Source of the DNA: Xenophilus sp003671765
Lineage (GTDB): Bacteria > Pseudomonadota > Gammaproteobacteria > Burkholderiales > Burkholderiaceae_C
Length of the DNA stretch: 64,000 bases
Reading direction: 5' to 3'
NCBI GenBank assembly: GCA_051414805.1
Contig: CP166702.1
Coordinates: forward strand, 4,774,001-4,838,000
Positions 61,960 through 64,000 of this stretch are shown here, one piece after another. Every line of letters begins with the position of its first letter. Within the stretch, counting starts at the first letter, position 1. Under the pieces are notes generated by a model that ran no database searches, had not been told where the DNA came from, and was given only the letters and a program-made list of their open reading frames with translations. A program made the translations under genes and the position numbers.

Positions 61960-63710
61960 CAGAAGCTTTCGTCCACGCCCTGCGTGACGATGAGCGGCTT
62001 CACGGCCAGGTCCGGAGGCACGTTCATCATGCGCAAGGTCTGCTGCACGACCTCGCTGAACACCGGCGCCGCGGCCAGGCCACCGAAGTAGCGGCCGTCG
62101 CCGGGCTCGTCGATCATCACGCCGACGATGATGCGCGGCTTCTCGATCGGCGCCATGCCGGTGAACCAGGCGCGGTACTTGTTGCTCGCGTAGCCCTTGC
62201 CCACCTGCTTGTGCGCGGTGCCCGACTTGCCACCCACCGAGTAGCCGACGGTCTGCGCCAGCGGGCCCGTGCCGCCCGGCCCGGCCGCCATCTGCAGCAT
62301 GCGGCGCACCTCGAGCGCGGTGCTGGGCGAGAACACGCGCACGCCCGTCGCCATGTCGGGCGACTTGAGCATGGTCATGGGAATCAGCTGGCCGTCGTGG
62401 GCGAAGGAGGTGTACGAATGCACCATCTGCAGCAGCGAGGCCGAGATGCCGTAGCCGTAGGCCATGGTGGCCTGCTCGACCGGCTTCCAGCTCTTCCAGG
62501 GGCGCAGGCGGCCGGTGACGGCGCCGGGGAACTGGATCTGCGGCTTCTGGCCGTAGCCCAGCGAGGTGAAGGTCTCCCACATCTCCTGCGGGCTCATCTT
62601 CTGCGCGATCTTCAGCGCGCCGATGTTGCTGGACTTCTGGATCACGCCCTGCACGGTGAGCGCGCCGTAGTTGTGGGTGTCGCTGATGGTGAAGCCGCCG
62701 AGCTGGTAGCGGCCGGGCGAGGTCTCGATGATGGTCTGCGGCTTCACGCGGCCGGCTTCCAGCGCCATCGCGATGGTGATGGGCTTCATCGTCGAGCCGG
62801 GCTCGAAGACGTCGGTGAGCGCGCGGTTGCGCAACTGCTCGCCGGTGAGGTTCTGCCGCTTGTCGGGCACGTAGCTCGGGTAGTTGGCCAAGGCCAGCAG
62901 CTCGCCGGTGACGGCGTCGAGCACCACCACGCTGCCGGCCTTGGCCTTGCGCGCGGTCACCGCGTCGCGCAGCTTCTGGTAGGCGAAGAACTGCACCTTG
63001 CTGTCGATGGACAGCTGGATGTCCTTGCCGTCCACCGGCGGGATCTGCTCGCCCACGCCCTCGATCACGCGGCCCAGCCGGTCCTTGATCACGCGTTGCG
63101 AGCCGGCCTTGCCGCCCAGCGCCTTGTCGAAGGCCAGCTCGATGCCTTCCTGGCCATGGTCTTCCACGTTGGTGAAACCGACCACGTGCGCGGCGGCCTC
63201 GCCCTCGGGGTACTGGCGCTTGTATTCGCGCGTCTGGTACAGGCCCTTGATGCCCAGCGCGGCGATCTGCTTGGCGATCGGCTCGTCGACCTGGCGCTGG
63301 ATCCAGACGAAGGTCTTGTCCTCGTCGGCCAGCTTCTTGTCGAGGTCCTTCTGCGGCATGCCCAGCAGCTTGGCGACCTGGCGCAGCTTGGCGGTGGTCT
63401 CGGGGTTGCCGCGCTCGATGTCTTCAGGAATGGCCCACACGCTGGGCGCGATCACGCTCGATGCGAGGATCAGGCCGTTGCGGTCGAGGATGCGGCCGCG
63501 GTTGGCCGGCAGCTCCAGCGTGCGCTCGAAGCGCACCGTGCCCTGGCGCTGGAAGAAGTCGTTGCCGATCACCTGCACGTACACCGCGCGCCCGGCCAGC
63601 ACGCAGAAGCCGAAGCCGATGGCCGCGACGATGAACTTGCTGCGCCAGACGGGCGTCTTGCTCGCCAGCAGCGGAGAGGTGGTGTAGCGCACGCTGCGGC
63701 CGGTGCTCAT
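61959..63710 (-). CDS. ftsI: Septal transpeptidase FtsI (PBP3)
   Basis: A 583-residue class B penicillin-binding protein. An N-terminal anchor (KFIVAAIGFGFCVLAGRAVYV) and the pedestal domain precede the transpeptidase domain: SxxK at Ser306/Lys309 (EPGSTMKP), SSN, and KSGT in GGKSGTAHK (Ser instead of Thr in KTG, as in P. aeruginosa PBP3). It overlaps ftsL by four bases. Target of beta-lactams; works with FtsW. Confidence 0.97.
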
Positions 63711-64000
63711 CGCGTCCTCCCCGAGGCGGCCGCCGGGCGCGCGCCGGCGGCGCCGGTGGCGGCAGGCGCAGCGGGCGGCGCCGGCGGCACGGCCGGGATC
63801 ACGCTGCCGTCCGGCCGCACGTAGAGCGTCATCGCCGGCGTGGTGGTCCGCATCTTGATCTGCTCCTTCGCGAGGCGCTCGACCCGCAGGGGCGTGGCCT
63901 GGGCGCGCTTCTCGACCTGCAGGCGCTCGAACTCGGTCTCCAGCACGCGCGACTCGCTCTGCGCCTTGTAGTACTGGGTGTAGAGCTGGCGCGACTGGTA
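63707..64000 (-). CDS. ftsL: Cell division protein FtsL, 5' end outside the window
   Basis: 97 C-terminal residues of a frame that runs off the window edge. It begins YQSRQLYTQYYKAQSESRVLE, a coiled-coil heptad pattern typical of FtsL after its membrane helix, and continues TEFERLQVEKRAQATPLRVERLAKEQIKM. The last 45 residues are an Ala/Pro-rich tail. The position directly before ftsI is diagnostic. FtsL joins FtsB and FtsQ to activate FtsWI. Confidence 0.9.
   Translation of the reverse strand, partial: YQSRQLYTQYYKAQSESRVLETEFERLQVEKRAQATPLRVERLAKEQIKMRTTTPAMTLYVRPDGSVIPAVPPAPPAAPAATGAAGARPAAASGRTR

Noticed and set aside
62181..62260. KSGT instead of KTGT in FtsI as a sign of altered beta-lactam target
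   Set aside because: Ser at this position is normal in several PBP3 proteins, for example that of Pseudomonas aeruginosa.

Overview
The window is a high-GC chromosomal segment that reads like a betaproteobacterium of the Comamonadaceae (Variovorax/Acidovorax-like). The evidence is the GC-rich codon use, the typical ffh, ruvB, nrdAB, accBC and dcw gene content, a PP0621-family protein, a Bug/TTT-type receptor, and a short interspersed repeat of the form GCTAT-N7-ATAGC that I associate with this family. Genus is not certain. There are no rRNA or tRNA genes, insertion sequences, prophage or CRISPR arrays.

Layout. 0-4 kb: 3' end of a TonB-dependent receptor, an LpxH-like metallophosphoesterase, a DmeF-type CDF exporter and ruvB. 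4.2-10.2 kb: a phospholipid-type operon matching the E. coli ynb genes (ynbA, ynbC, ynbD, ynbB) with a PlsC acyltransferase and a small membrane protein added. 10.4-16.8 kb: ffh, ypjD, a PP0621 protein, a PilS/PilR-like two-component pair, ampD. 17-22 kb: nrdA behind tandem NrdR boxes, nrdB, and a Lys/Ala-repeat histone H1-like protein. 22-32 kb: a PfkB kinase, a DUF3426 protein, prmA, accC-accB, a TlpA-like thioredoxin, an unrecognised protein divergent from mpl, a DUF985 cupin, and aroG. 32-43 kb: tldD, rodA, a YqiA-like esterase, an RNase II-family gene, a TonB-like protein, aroE, mtgA, a second PlsC/CdsA-like pair, ruvC. 43-46 kb: a LysR regulator divergent from a Bug receptor and a maleylacetate reductase. 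46-64 kb, minus strand: a near-complete dcw cluster, transcribed ftsL-ftsI-murE-murF-mraY-murD-ftsW-murG-murC-ddlB-ftsQ-ftsA-ftsZ followed by lpxC.

Most notable observations. (1) aroG is preceded by a complete-looking transcription attenuator: a 24-codon leader peptide with seven aromatic codons among residues 7-14, an antiterminator segment and a terminator; the leader appears to be transcribed leaderlessly. (2) Between murG and murC is a 27-codon mini-ORF with its own Shine-Dalgarno sequence. Its first 11 residues equal the MurC N-terminus but differ at four synonymous sites, and it joins both neighbours by ATGA overlaps. (3) The second CdsA-like protein has lost the canonical CdsA signature residues while its PlsC partner keeps its motifs. 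(4) Several first genes of transcription units carry a -10-like hexamer 6-9 nt before the start codon, often followed by CGCC, suggesting widespread leaderless mRNA. (5) Two repeat families sit at gene ends, and one copy appears inserted in frame inside mpl.
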